Shown in pieces: positions 45,816-53,928 of a stretch of DNA of 64,000 nt. The DNA is taken from positions 620,001 to 684,000 of the forward strand of contig SRSL01000003.1 of the NCBI GenBank assembly GCA_009735695.1, in the 5' to 3' direction. How positions within the stretch are numbered: position 1 is the first letter of the stretch; each line of letters begins with the position of its first letter. Below the pieces are notes generated by a model. The model was not told the origin of the DNA, did not search any database, and saw only the letters and a program-made list of their open reading frames with translations. Source of the stretch: Christiangramia bathymodioli (GTDB taxonomy: Bacteria > Bacteroidota > Bacteroidia > Flavobacteriales > Flavobacteriaceae). The translations under genes were made by a program, and so were the position numbers.

Positions 45816-46662
45816 AACAAGAAAAATACTGGTAGCACTGGACCTCACCGAAATGGATGACCACCTTATTAAATATGCATCCTTTCTAGCTGAAAACTTT
45901 AATCCGGAAAAGGTTTATTTTGTTCACAACATCAAAAAATATGAAATATCAGATCTGTTCCGGGACCAGCTGAAGGAGCTAAACCTGGAACAACTCATCA
46001 GTGAAGAACTGGAAGAAAAGGTTTCAAAATTCTTTAAAGCTGATGTCCCCAGCAAGGTACTGATCTCGGAAGATCCCTATACCGAATCTTTAATGAACTA
46101 TATCGTTCAGAAATATGCCATCAACCTGGTGATCATTGGGAATAAATCCAAATCTAACGGAACGGGGGTCATTTCAGATAAGCTGATCAGATTACTAAAA
46201 TGCGACATTCTCTCCATCCCCGAAAATGCTTCTTCTAAATTGGAACATATCTGGGGAGGAACCGATTTTTCAAAAGAGACCGTCCGGGTTTTTGAAAGAG
46301 CCGAATTTTTAAGAAAAAAGACGAACGCCAAAATCACCGCGGTGCACATTTACAGCGTTCCGGTACAGTTCACCCCTTACCTCGACAAGGAAGAGATGGT
46401 ACCAAAGATCGAAAAACATACCCGTGAGAAGTTCGATAAATTCCTGAAACGCTATCATCTTGGCGACCTTGAGAAAAAAATTATCCGGGGTCGAGATGCC
46501 AGTGTTGCCGAAAGGCTTGCGCTGGAAGGTGAAAAAGCCGGGATAGATCTTCTTATTGTAGGAGATATTGGCGGAAATGTCTTTTCGTCCCTCCTGGTTG
46601 GCTCGGTGACCGACGAACTTTTTGATCGAAGTCTGAAAATTCCACTTTGGGTGGCTAAGTAA
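45808..46662 (+). CDS. Tandem universal stress protein
   Basis: A 284-residue protein made of two UspA folds. The first (about 1-140) has a degenerate nucleotide loop. The second (about 145-284) has an intact G-x2-G-x9-G-S ATP site in GDIGGNVFSSLLVGSV. The start ATG overlaps the BCCT stop, so translation is coupled. A regulatory or stress-sensing role tied to the transporter is likely but is inference. A terminator follows. Confidence 0.9.
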   Translation: MDKTRKILVALDLTEMDDHLIKYASFLAENFNPEKVYFVHNIKKYEISDLFRDQLKELNLEQLISEELEEKVSKFFKADVPSKVLISEDPYTESLMNYIVQKYAINLVIIGNKSKSNGTGVISDKLIRLLKCDILSIPENASSKLEHIWGGTDFSKETVRVFERAEFLRKKTNAKITAVHIYSVPVQFTPYLDKEEMVPKIEKHTREKFDKFLKRYHLGDLEKKIIRGRDASVAERLALEGEKAGIDLLIVGDIGGNVFSSLLVGSVTDELFDRSLKIPLWVAK

Positions 46663-46677
46663 AAATAGCAGTTTTCA

Positions 46678-46704
46678 AAAGTCTCTTTTTCAAGGGACTT
46701 TTTT
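46678..46704 (+). terminator. Intrinsic terminator after the porin-BCCT-USP operon
   Basis: AAAGTCTC (46678-46685) pairs with GGGACTTT (46694-46701), with G-U pairing at the loop end, then a T-run. Confidence 0.65.
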
Positions 46705-46713
46705 CATTCCATA

Positions 46714-46745
46714 TTTGTACAAATCAATAATTTAAACTTACTTTG
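46714..46745 (+). promoter_or_regulatory. Promoter of the membrane-protein/regulator operon
   Basis: TTTG (46714-46717), 20 nt, TTACTTTG (46738-46745; one mismatch to TAnnTTTG). The -7 box lies inside the palindrome at 46739-46757, so a bound regulator would block it. Confidence 0.6.
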
Positions 46746-46757
46746 TTTTTCAAAGTA
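46739..46757. promoter_or_regulatory. Palindromic operator, copy 1
   Basis: TACTTTG, 5 T, CAAAGTA: a 7-bp inverted repeat, with CAAAGTACTT continuing downstream. The same element recurs at 47752-47770. It covers the -7 box and start point of this operon, whose second gene encodes a winged-helix regulator. Confidence 0.7.
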
Positions 46758-46764
46758 CTTTAAA

Positions 46765-47406
46765 ATGGAAAACGAAAAGTATCTTAAAGATCTTAGCGAG
46801 ATCAGGAATATGATGAGCCGGTCTTCCCGGTTTATTTCCCTAAGCGGACTTTCAGGCGTCTTCGCCGGTTGCTATGCGATCATTGGCGCTGTCCTGGCTA
46901 AATCCCTGCTTGCCGGGAGAGAATCTGTTTACGATAATTTCGATGAAGTTTCTAAGCTTGCTATGAATTCAGATCTCGTTCCACAATTAATTCTTATAGC
47001 CCTTGCCGTTCTGGTTCTGGCCATTGGAACGGCTATTTTTCTTACAACCAGAAAAGCCAGGAAGAACGAGCAAAAGATCTGGGATGCCACAACTAAAAGA
47101 CTGGTTATAAATTTCTTCGCCCCTCTGGTAGCTGGTGGACTATTTTGCCTGGTTTTATTGCAATATGGTCTACTAGGCCTTATAGCCCCGAGCATGCTTA
47201 TTTTTTACGGACTGGCTTTAATTCACGGAAGTAAATATACCTTTGCAGACCTAAAAAGTTTAGGCTATGCCAACCTTGTCCTCGGCCTTATTGCCACGCA
47301 ATTCATTGGCTATGGCATTTATTTCTGGGCAATCGGGTTTGGAGTATTTCATATTATTTACGGCATCTGGATGCATAGGAAATATGACAGGAAATCTGCT
47401 GAATGA
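46765..47406 (+). CDS. Multi-pass membrane protein of unknown function
   Basis: A 213-residue inner membrane protein with about five to six hydrophobic segments (GVFAGCYAIIGAVLA, LILIALAVLVLAIGTAIFL, FFAPLVAGGLFCLVLL, GLIAPSMLIFYGLALI, LVLGLIATQFIGYGIYFW). The cytosolic N-terminus has the small charged segment MENEKYLKDLSEIRNMM. No enzyme motif is visible. The stop overlaps the start of the winged-helix regulator gene by 4 bp (ATGA), so the pair is coupled. By context the regulator may respond to this membrane protein. Confidence 0.8.
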   Translation: MENEKYLKDLSEIRNMMSRSSRFISLSGLSGVFAGCYAIIGAVLAKSLLAGRESVYDNFDEVSKLAMNSDLVPQLILIALAVLVLAIGTAIFLTTRKARKNEQKIWDATTKRLVINFFAPLVAGGLFCLVLLQYGLLGLIAPSMLIFYGLALIHGSKYTFADLKSLGYANLVLGLIATQFIGYGIYFWAIGFGVFHIIYGIWMHRKYDRKSAE

Positions 47407-47714
47407 AGAGTATTATAAGCAATATCAATAAGGCATTCGATCATCGTATCCGGCTTGGGATCATGAGCGTATTAATGGTGAACGATCATGCCGATTTTAA
47501 AAGCCTGAAGGAGCTTCTAGGCGCTACCGACGGTAATGTAGCCAGTCATACCAAGGCTCTTGAAAAACAGAAATACATAAAAGTTGAAAAATCTTTTATA
47601 GACCGGAAACCAAATACTAAATATATCGCTACAGAAAAGGGCAGGAAAGCCTTCCAGGAACATCTGGACGCACTTGAGAAGCTTCTGAATGCAGGAAATG
47701 AACTGAACAAATAA
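47403..47714 (+). CDS. Winged-helix transcriptional regulator (MarR/ArsR-like)
   Basis: A 103-residue DNA-binding protein with the pattern RLGIMSVLMVNDHADFKSLKELLGATDGNVASHTKALEKQKYIKV in outline. The helix-turn-helix recognition helix lies around TDGNVASHTKALE and a beta wing around KSFIDRKPNTKYIATEKG. It has no separate ligand domain, so it is a compact dimeric repressor-type protein. A 19-bp palindrome occurs both at the promoter of its own operon and at the next unit's start, which makes autorepression likely. Confidence 0.88.
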   Translation: MKSIISNINKAFDHRIRLGIMSVLMVNDHADFKSLKELLGATDGNVASHTKALEKQKYIKVEKSFIDRKPNTKYIATEKGRKAFQEHLDALEKLLNAGNELNK

Positions 47715-47751
47715 ACTATTACTGAACCAAAACTATATTTTTTTATCAATT

Positions 47752-47770
47752 TACTTTGAATTTCAAAGTA
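47752..47770. promoter_or_regulatory. Palindromic operator, copy 2
   Basis: TACTTTGAATTTCAAAGTA is a perfect 19-bp palindrome. It matches copy 1 at 46739 in both arms and in the continuation AAAGTACTT. It lies before the second group of membrane-protein genes. The -7-like TTACTTTG (47751-47758) overlaps it. Confidence 0.7.
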
Positions 47771-47805
47771 CTTAAAACAATGATCAACCTTTAAAACTTT
47801 TAATT

Positions 47806-48090
47806 ATGAAAACTTCAAGAATCCTTGCTGTACTTTTAATCGTTGCAGCCCTGTTGCTCATTCCTTTCATTGCCATGCAATTTAGCGATGACGTAGACTG
47901 GTCAGCTTTTGATTTTCTTATCATGGGAATTCTGCTTTCCGGGACTGGGCTTCTAATTGAATTTGTGTTGCGAAAAGTATCAAATCCCAAAAACCGCATT
48001 ATCATTTGCGGAATCGTACTGGCCGTCTTTTTTCTGATCTGGGCTGAACTGGCGGTAGGTGTCTTCGGAACCCCTTTTGCAGGGAGCTAA
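47806..48090 (+). CDS. Small membrane protein
   Basis: A 94-residue protein with three transmembrane helices (ILAVLLIVAALLLIPFIAM, FDFLIMGILLSGTGLLIEFVL, IIICGIVLAVFFLIWAELAVGVF). No motif of known function is visible. It is the first gene after the second operator palindrome and leads the DUF4153-containing membrane-protein unit. Similar short proteins accompany DUF4153 genes in flavobacteria. Confidence 0.78.
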   Translation: MKTSRILAVLLIVAALLLIPFIAMQFSDDVDWSAFDFLIMGILLSGTGLLIEFVLRKVSNPKNRIIICGIVLAVFFLIWAELAVGVFGTPFAGS

Positions 48091-48123
48091 TCCTGGATTA
48101 TGATCAACCTTAAATAATACATC

Positions 48124-49368
48124 ATGCGTGATCTAATTATATCAGGTCTGGACAGTCCGGCAGAACTGGAAAGGCTGTACCGAAAGAACAAAGCCGAATT
48201 CAAACAGAATTTCAATTCGCTTTATACCGAATTGGAGAATAAGCCAATCGTACAATTCTGGCACGAGCGGCTTAATTACGAATCTCCTGAAATTTCATGG
48301 GGTTCCGGCAGGGAAATAAAATTCGTTTTTATCACCGCCTTCATTGCGGGTATTCTTGCCAAACTCCCGGACATTTTCAACATTGACGAAGAGTTCTTTT
48401 ATCCCCGGAACATCGGCTTCCTGGTTTTTCCGTTTCTCATCTTCTATTTCGCATGGCGAAATAAACTTTCCTTGCGTAAGATCCTGCTGATTTCAGGGAT
48501 TTCCCTGGTTGGTTTGATCTACATCAATTTGCTTCCGGGAAACCCGGAGAGTGACAGCCTTATCCTGGCTTGTATCCACCTACCCTTGCTACTATGGATG
48601 TTGCTTGGGATTTCATTTACCGGAAATGAACTGACTAATTTCAGGAACAGACTTGAATTCTTAAGATTCAACGGCGACCTGCTGGTCATGTGTGCCATGT
48701 TGATAATCGCAGGAATTATTCTAACCGGGATCACTCTTGGACTTTTTGAACTTATAGGCTTGCAGATCGCCGATTTCTATTTCAGGTATCTGGTGATATT
48801 CGCTTTACCGGCGGTGCCCATTTTGGCCACTTTTCTGGTACAAACCAATCCGGGCCTGGTGAACAAGGTTTCCCCGGTGATCGCAAAGATCTTCAGCCCC
48901 ATCGTTCTGGTCATGCTGATCATCTACCTCGGCGCCATGTTCTATTCGGGTATTGATCCTTATACCGATCGAGATTTTCTTATTTTATTCAATGTACTTT
49001 TGATCGGCGTAATGGCGCTGATCTTTTTTTCTATTGCTGAAGGTTGGAAAGAAGACAGGCAGGGTTTCAATAACTATATTCTACTGGCCCTGGCTGCGGT
49101 TACGATTATTGTAAATGGAATCGCGCTTTCCGCGATCATATTCCGGATTTCGGAATGGGGCCTCACCCCTAACCGACTTACAGTTCTGGGTGGAAACATT
49201 CTGATCCTTGTTCATTTATGCCTTGTAAGCTTCAAAATTTTGAAATCAGCCTTCGGTAAGGCCGAAATTTCAGGAGCAGGAAGGGCCATCGTAAATTATC
49301 TTCCGATATATCTTATCTGGATCCTTATCGTGGTATTTCTTTTTCCATTTTTGTTCAACTTTCAATAA
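48124..49368 (+). CDS. DUF4153-family membrane protein
   Basis: A 414-residue inner membrane protein. A soluble N-terminal 60 residues (MRDLIISGLDSPAELERLYRKNKAEF) is followed by about ten hydrophobic segments. The overall pattern matches DUF4153, a family of unknown function widespread in Bacteroidota and Firmicutes. It lies 33 bp after the 94-residue membrane gene and 6 bp before the next, so the unit is transcribed as one. Confidence 0.85.
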   Translation: MRDLIISGLDSPAELERLYRKNKAEFKQNFNSLYTELENKPIVQFWHERLNYESPEISWGSGREIKFVFITAFIAGILAKLPDIFNIDEEFFYPRNIGFLVFPFLIFYFAWRNKLSLRKILLISGISLVGLIYINLLPGNPESDSLILACIHLPLLLWMLLGISFTGNELTNFRNRLEFLRFNGDLLVMCAMLIIAGIILTGITLGLFELIGLQIADFYFRYLVIFALPAVPILATFLVQTNPGLVNKVSPVIAKIFSPIVLVMLIIYLGAMFYSGIDPYTDRDFLILFNVLLIGVMALIFFSIAEGWKEDRQGFNNYILLALAAVTIIVNGIALSAIIFRISEWGLTPNRLTVLGGNILILVHLCLVSFKILKSAFGKAEISGAGRAIVNYLPIYLIWILIVVFLFPFLFNFQ

Positions 49369-49374
49369 AACATC

Positions 49375-49665
49375 ATGGCAGGCGATTTTCAACTTTCAAA
49401 AATACTTGGCGGGATATTTGGAGTATTCCTGTTGCTGATCGGAATGATGAATATCTTCCGTGGAAACGACCCGGGACTGGGAGTTATGTATATGTTACTT
49501 TCAATCATATTTTTCCCGGTGACCAATACGGTGCTACATGATCTTTTTAGGCTACACATTCCGTATTACGTGAAGGTCATTCTTGCGGTATTATGTTTGT
49601 GGTCGATCCTCGCCGTGGGCGCGATTGCTGAAGGATATTATCCCGAAATAATAGATTCACTTTAA
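49375..49665 (+). CDS. Small membrane protein
   Basis: A 96-residue protein with three hydrophobic segments (LGGIFGVFLLLIGMMNIF, LGVMYMLLSIIFFPVTNTVL, VKVILAVLCLWSILAVGAIA). No recognised family. It is tightly packed between the DUF4153 gene (6 bp) and the MpaB-like gene (12 bp) and is surely part of the same operon. Confidence 0.75.
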   Translation: MAGDFQLSKILGGIFGVFLLLIGMMNIFRGNDPGLGVMYMLLSIIFFPVTNTVLHDLFRLHIPYYVKVILAVLCLWSILAVGAIAEGYYPEIIDSL

Positions 49666-49677
49666 AAGGACAGAAGG

Positions 49678-50448
49678 ATGAAAAAGGAAAATTTTGTTGC
49701 TGAAGACTCCATCGTCAGGGAGATCTGGGGAAAAAGCGATACCATATTATTCATTTTCGCGGGCGCTTCCGCAGAATTCGCGCTGAACAAAGCGGTAGAC
49801 TGGCTTTATTTTACCGGAAGGCTTCCCAGGGATCCTTTAGGCCGACTTTTTTCTACGGTAGCCTATGCCAGGGAGATCGTTTTCTCTGAAAGAGAATCAG
49901 CCATAAAAGCCATTAAAAGAATAAACTCGATACATGCTTCGGTTGAAAACAGCCGTGGAAAAAGCATTCCAAATTGGGCTTACAGAGATGTGCTTTTCAT
50001 GCTTATCGATCATTCCATTCGGTCTTATGAATTGCTGGAACGCAAACTTAGCAGGCCGGAAAAAAATGAAGTTTTCCAGGTTTTTAATGAGGTAGGAAAA
50101 AAGATGAAAATAGAAGGTTTGCCATCAGACCTGAAGACTTATGAAGAGATGCGTGAGATTCATTTAAATCAGCATTTACATTATGGTGAATTTTCCAGAG
50201 ACCTTTTCAAACAATATAGAAAACACCTTGGATGGCTGCGATATTTTTTACTCATCGAAACCCAGCGTCTCATCCTGCCGGAACAGGCAAAGAAATTATT
50301 AGGTCTATACAGGATTTCGGTTTTGAGCCCGCTTATAGGGATTTACAAAATTAGCCGGTCTATAAAACTGGACTGGCTTCTAAAGGAAATGCTATTACCT
50401 TCAACATACAAAAAGGAAATCAGGTCGCTGGATATGGCTGGGCTTTAA
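49678..50448 (+). CDS. MpaB/rubber-oxygenase-like protein (DUF2236)
   Basis: A 256-residue protein. DPLGRLFSTVAYAREIVFSERESAIKAIKRINSIHASV in outline (RLFSTVAY, AIKRINSIHA) matches the DUF2236/MpaB family. Its characterised members are heme-type oxygenases, such as latex-clearing protein and MpaB. No signal peptide is seen, so it may be membrane-associated. The chemistry here is unknown. Its presence inside a membrane-protein operon suggests lipid or isoprenoid processing, which is inference. Confidence 0.78.
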   Translation: MKKENFVAEDSIVREIWGKSDTILFIFAGASAEFALNKAVDWLYFTGRLPRDPLGRLFSTVAYAREIVFSERESAIKAIKRINSIHASVENSRGKSIPNWAYRDVLFMLIDHSIRSYELLERKLSRPEKNEVFQVFNEVGKKMKIEGLPSDLKTYEEMREIHLNQHLHYGEFSRDLFKQYRKHLGWLRYFLLIETQRLILPEQAKKLLGLYRISVLSPLIGIYKISRSIKLDWLLKEMLLPSTYKKEIRSLDMAGL

Positions 50449-50502
50449 CCAACAAACCTTAAAGATTTGATCTTATATTTATTGACCTATTAAGGCATTA
50501 AT

Positions 50503-50907
50503 TTGAAATTGAAGAGAAATACCAGGAAAAATTATCTGGCAGGATTTTTAATCCTGTTTGTAATTGAGATCCTTATCGCCATCTACGTGCAGGATGATTT
50601 TATCAGGCCTTACCTGGGCGATTTCCTGGTGGTGATATTGATCTATTGTTTTCTAATGGGAATCTCTAGAATGTCGGTTATGAAAGCCTTAATTTCTGTT
50701 CTTCTATTTTCCTTTATCATTGAATTCTTCCAGTTGATCAACATCGTAAAGGTTTTGGAATACCAGTTGCCCGAACTCTTTTTTATCATCCTGGGAAGCA
50801 GCTTTTCGGTTTGGGATCTACTGGCTTATAGCCTTGGATTATTTACCTGTTTCCTCCTTGAATTCGCTCAAAGCCGAAGTTCACTTCGAGACACTGTTAA
50901 GCTATAA
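50503..50907 (+). CDS. DUF2809-family membrane protein
   Basis: A 134-residue protein with four transmembrane segments. GDFLVVILIYCFLMGIS, ALISVLLFSFIIEFFQLINI and WDLLAYSLGLFTCFLLE are characteristic of DUF2809, whose function is unknown. It begins at a TTG at 50503, because no in-frame ATG exists before the first helix. It is 54 bp after the MpaB-like gene and may be the last gene of the operon. Confidence 0.78.
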   Translation: MKLKRNTRKNYLAGFLILFVIEILIAIYVQDDFIRPYLGDFLVVILIYCFLMGISRMSVMKALISVLLFSFIIEFFQLINIVKVLEYQLPELFFIILGSSFSVWDLLAYSLGLFTCFLLEFAQSRSSLRDTVKL

Positions 50908-50954
50908 AAACCTAGTCCTCAGTTTTTTGTAACTTTAAGAAAAACTACTCAACC

Positions 50955-53033
50955 ATGAAAAATTTTCTGTTGCTTCTGGGCATTCTGTTCCTGCATTTCT
51001 CGATTTCTGCACAACAAACAAAAATTCATTGGGACGAATGGGGTGTCCCTCATATTTCTTCCGATAATATGGAGGAATTATTCTTTGCGCAGGGCTGGGC
51101 GCAGATGAACAACCACGCTAACCACATTTTGCAATTATACAGCCACTCCCGTGGTAAAGCTGCCGAATACTGGGGTGGTGATAAACTTCAGAATGATATG
51201 ATCATTCACAGTCTTGCTTTCCCAGGCCTTGCAGATGAATGGTTAACTCAAATGGATCCTGAAAGCAAACTGATTTTTAATTCATTTGTTAAAGGAATGA
51301 ACGCATATGCTGAAAATAATCCTGAAGCTATCCTCGAGGAGAACCGAAAAATTTTACCGTTAAGCGTTAAGGACGTGATCATGCATAGCATGTTCGTGGT
51401 TTTCACCCGTTTTGTGGCCGGACAGGAACTTAGAATTACTCAGCAGTGGCCAGATATGGGTTCAAATGCGTACGCAATAGGCCCTTCCAGAACAGAATCT
51501 GGGAATGCCATGCTAGTTCAGAACCCTCACCTGCCCTGGTTTGGAGAATTTCTGTTTTTTGAAAGTCATTTTCTATATGAAGATAATAACATTTATGGAG
51601 CCAATCTGGTGGGCCTGCCAGGAATCGCCATAGGGTTTAATAACAACCTGGGATGGACCCATACCGATAATGTCATCGACAATAGTGACCTTTTCGAAAT
51701 TCCTTTGAAAGATGACGGATATCTGGTGGATGGAGAAAAAAGAGATTTTGAAAAAAGAATGGTCAATTTGAAGGTAAAGCAGGAAGACGGTAGTTTGGCA
51801 ACTCATCAAATACCGGTGGTAAAGACTATATATGGCCCTGTGGTAAAAAAAAGCGAGGATAAGGTACTTTCTCTGCGGGTAGCTGGGATAGACCGGCCGG
51901 ACATGATACTTCAATGGTGGAAAATGGCTCAAAGTCAGTCATTTTCAGAATTTGAGGGTGCCTTAAAAATGCAGCAGATCCCTTTCTGGAATGTGATGTA
52001 TGCTGATAAGGCAGGCAATATATTTTATCTTTTCAACGGGCTGATCCCTCAACGCACAAAGGGCGATTGGAACTACTGGAGCAGTATTGTAGACGGAAGT
52101 GATAGCGAAAACTTATGGACCAAGTTCCATGCTTATAAAGAGCTTCCGAAAGTTAAGAATCCGGAGACGGGTTGGCTTCAAAATGCGAATGATCCGCCAT
52201 GGACCAGCACACTACCCAGGGCGATAAATTCTGAAGATTATCCACCATATTTCTCTCCAGACAGGATGTCTTTCAGGCCTCAACGCTCAGCCAGAATGTT
52301 GATGGAAGATGAAAAGATCAGTTTTGAAGAGCTGGTTGATTACAAACTTTCTACCCATCTCGAATTTGCTGACAGGATCCTCGATGACCTTTTCGCTGCT
52401 ATTGAAGAAAATCCTAGTCCGCTACTTACAGAAGCAAAAAATGTTTTGGAAGACTGGGACAGGTCTGCCGATGCCGATAGCCAGGGTACGCTATTATTCT
52501 ATAACTGGGCAAGAAAATTCAATGTCTGGAATACAAGTAATTATATAAAAGGTTGGGATAAGAAAGATCCTGGCGATACCCCAGACGGGCTTGCAGATCC
52601 TGAAAAGGCTCTAAACCTTCTTGAAGAAGCCGCAAAAGAGATAAAAAATAACTACGGAAAGCTTGATGTAGAATGGGGAGAATATTACAAGATCAGGAAA
52701 GGAGAAGAAATTTTACCCGGACATGGAATGAATGGGAGCCTTGGGATCTTTAGAGTCGCCTGGTCTGATGGACCGGAAGGAACTAGTGAATATATCTCGG
52801 GAGGAGATTCCTGGGTTGGGATCATTGAATTTTCGAAAGTGCCTCATGCAAAGGTTCTTCTAAGCTATGGAAACGCTACGCAGAAAAATTCTCCACATAA
52901 TGGCGACCAGCTTCAGTTATTTTCTGAAAAACGGTTTAGAGATGCTTATTTCACGAGGGAAGCGGTAGAACTACACAGCAAAAAGACGTTATTTTTAAAG
53001 GATGAGAGCTTTGTAACGGGAAATGACAACTAA
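50955..53033 (+). CDS. Exported penicillin-acylase-family amidase (Ntn hydrolase)
   Basis: A 692-residue exported protein with a signal peptide to about residue 19 (SISAQ). The S45 features are WDEWGVPHISS near the mature N-terminus, a short spacer, and GSNAYAIGPSR where the Gly169-Ser170 bond would be cut to expose the nucleophile Ser170. VQNPHLPWFG and NNNLGWTHTDN follow. Relatives are acyl-homoserine-lactone acylases and penicillin/cephalosporin acylases. The substrate is undetermined, and quorum quenching is possible. It ends at a bidirectional terminator. Confidence 0.88.
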   Translation: MKNFLLLLGILFLHFSISAQQTKIHWDEWGVPHISSDNMEELFFAQGWAQMNNHANHILQLYSHSRGKAAEYWGGDKLQNDMIIHSLAFPGLADEWLTQMDPESKLIFNSFVKGMNAYAENNPEAILEENRKILPLSVKDVIMHSMFVVFTRFVAGQELRITQQWPDMGSNAYAIGPSRTESGNAMLVQNPHLPWFGEFLFFESHFLYEDNNIYGANLVGLPGIAIGFNNNLGWTHTDNVIDNSDLFEIPLKDDGYLVDGEKRDFEKRMVNLKVKQEDGSLATHQIPVVKTIYGPVVKKSEDKVLSLRVAGIDRPDMILQWWKMAQSQSFSEFEGALKMQQIPFWNVMYADKAGNIFYLFNGLIPQRTKGDWNYWSSIVDGSDSENLWTKFHAYKELPKVKNPETGWLQNANDPPWTSTLPRAINSEDYPPYFSPDRMSFRPQRSARMLMEDEKISFEELVDYKLSTHLEFADRILDDLFAAIEENPSPLLTEAKNVLEDWDRSADADSQGTLLFYNWARKFNVWNTSNYIKGWDKKDPGDTPDGLADPEKALNLLEEAAKEIKNNYGKLDVEWGEYYKIRKGEEILPGHGMNGSLGIFRVAWSDGPEGTSEYISGGDSWVGIIEFSKVPHAKVLLSYGNATQKNSPHNGDQLQLFSEKRFRDAYFTREAVELHSKKTLFLKDESFVTGNDN

Positions 53034-53070
53034 TTCCCGGCTTGAAAACAGGGAACAAAAACTTATAAAG

Positions 53071-53101
53071 GTGCCGGATTAATTCCGGCATCTTTGTTTT
53101 T
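53071..53101. terminator. Bidirectional intrinsic terminator
   Basis: TGCCGGA (53072-53078), 5-nt loop, TCCGGCA (53084-53090), followed by a T-rich run. It sits between the convergent acylase and phosphodiesterase-like genes. Confidence 0.75.
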
Positions 53102-53928
53102 CAAAATGTTACCTCAACCATCACAGGTAAATGATCGGAAGGATAGCGCAGGTTTTTGGAATCACTTAAAACCGCGTATTTCTTTACCTCCACTTTTTCA
53201 TTGCTGAAGATGTAATCGATGCGACGGGTCACCGGTTCGCTGAAGTTATAGCCATTAAAAGTTCCCTCAGGTCCGAAGCTATTTTCCGCCTTGACCTGTG
53301 AGTCAGCCAGGAATTCTGAGATCATTTTGATCTCTTCCGTTTCAGGCTCAAGATTGAAATCCCCCATTAGAAGCACTGGATAATTTTCGGTATTCAGCTC
53401 TTTTATTTTTGAAATGATCAGTTTTGAACTTTCGCGGCGGGCTTTGGTCCCCACGTGGTCAAAATGGGTATTGAAGATCCAGAATTTTTTACCGGTTTCC
53501 TTATCTTCAAATAGTGCATAGGTACAAACCCGGTTGAAATCGGCATCCCATCCTCTACTGACTTCTGCAGGAGTTTCCGAAAGCCAGAACGTATCTTCTT
53601 GCAAGACTTCGAATTGGTCTTTTTTATACAGGATGGCACTAAACTCCCCTTTATCTCCTCCATCCCTGGCTTCCCCTATGACCGAATAATTATCCAGTTT
53701 GTCAGTAAAATGATCCAGCTGTGATTTCACCGCTTCCTGTACTCCCAATACATCAGGCTCGTAAAAGCCTATCTGACTGGTGATCCAGTCCTTTCGGTTT
53801 GACCAGCTGTTCTCACCATCATTTTCGTTGGCGTATTTGATATTGTAGGTCATTACCTGGATCTGGGCCATCATCGAAAGGCTAAAAAGTAAGAGTATGC
53901 CAGTTATAATAGTAAATCTAATTTTCAT
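53101..53928 (-). CDS. Secreted endonuclease/exonuclease/phosphatase-family protein
   Basis: A 275-residue exported metal-dependent phosphodiesterase-type protein with signal peptide (MKIRFTIITGILLLFSLSMMAQ in outline, cleaved near MAQ). The EEP motifs are in order: TYNIKYANENDG (Asn), DVLGVQEAVKSQ (Mg-binding Glu), FNTHFDHVG, LLMGDFNLEPE and YPSDHLPVMVEV (catalytic Asp-His). Without a nucleotide partner it is unclear whether it cuts DNA, lipids or other phosphodiesters. Its start overlaps the end of the upstream dehydrogenase by 11 bp, so the two are cotranscribed. Confidence 0.9.
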   Translation of the reverse strand: MKIRFTIITGILLLFSLSMMAQIQVMTYNIKYANENDGENSWSNRKDWITSQIGFYEPDVLGVQEAVKSQLDHFTDKLDNYSVIGEARDGGDKGEFSAILYKKDQFEVLQEDTFWLSETPAEVSRGWDADFNRVCTYALFEDKETGKKFWIFNTHFDHVGTKARRESSKLIISKIKELNTENYPVLLMGDFNLEPETEEIKMISEFLADSQVKAENSFGPEGTFNGYNFSEPVTRRIDYIFSNEKVEVKKYAVLSDSKNLRYPSDHLPVMVEVTF

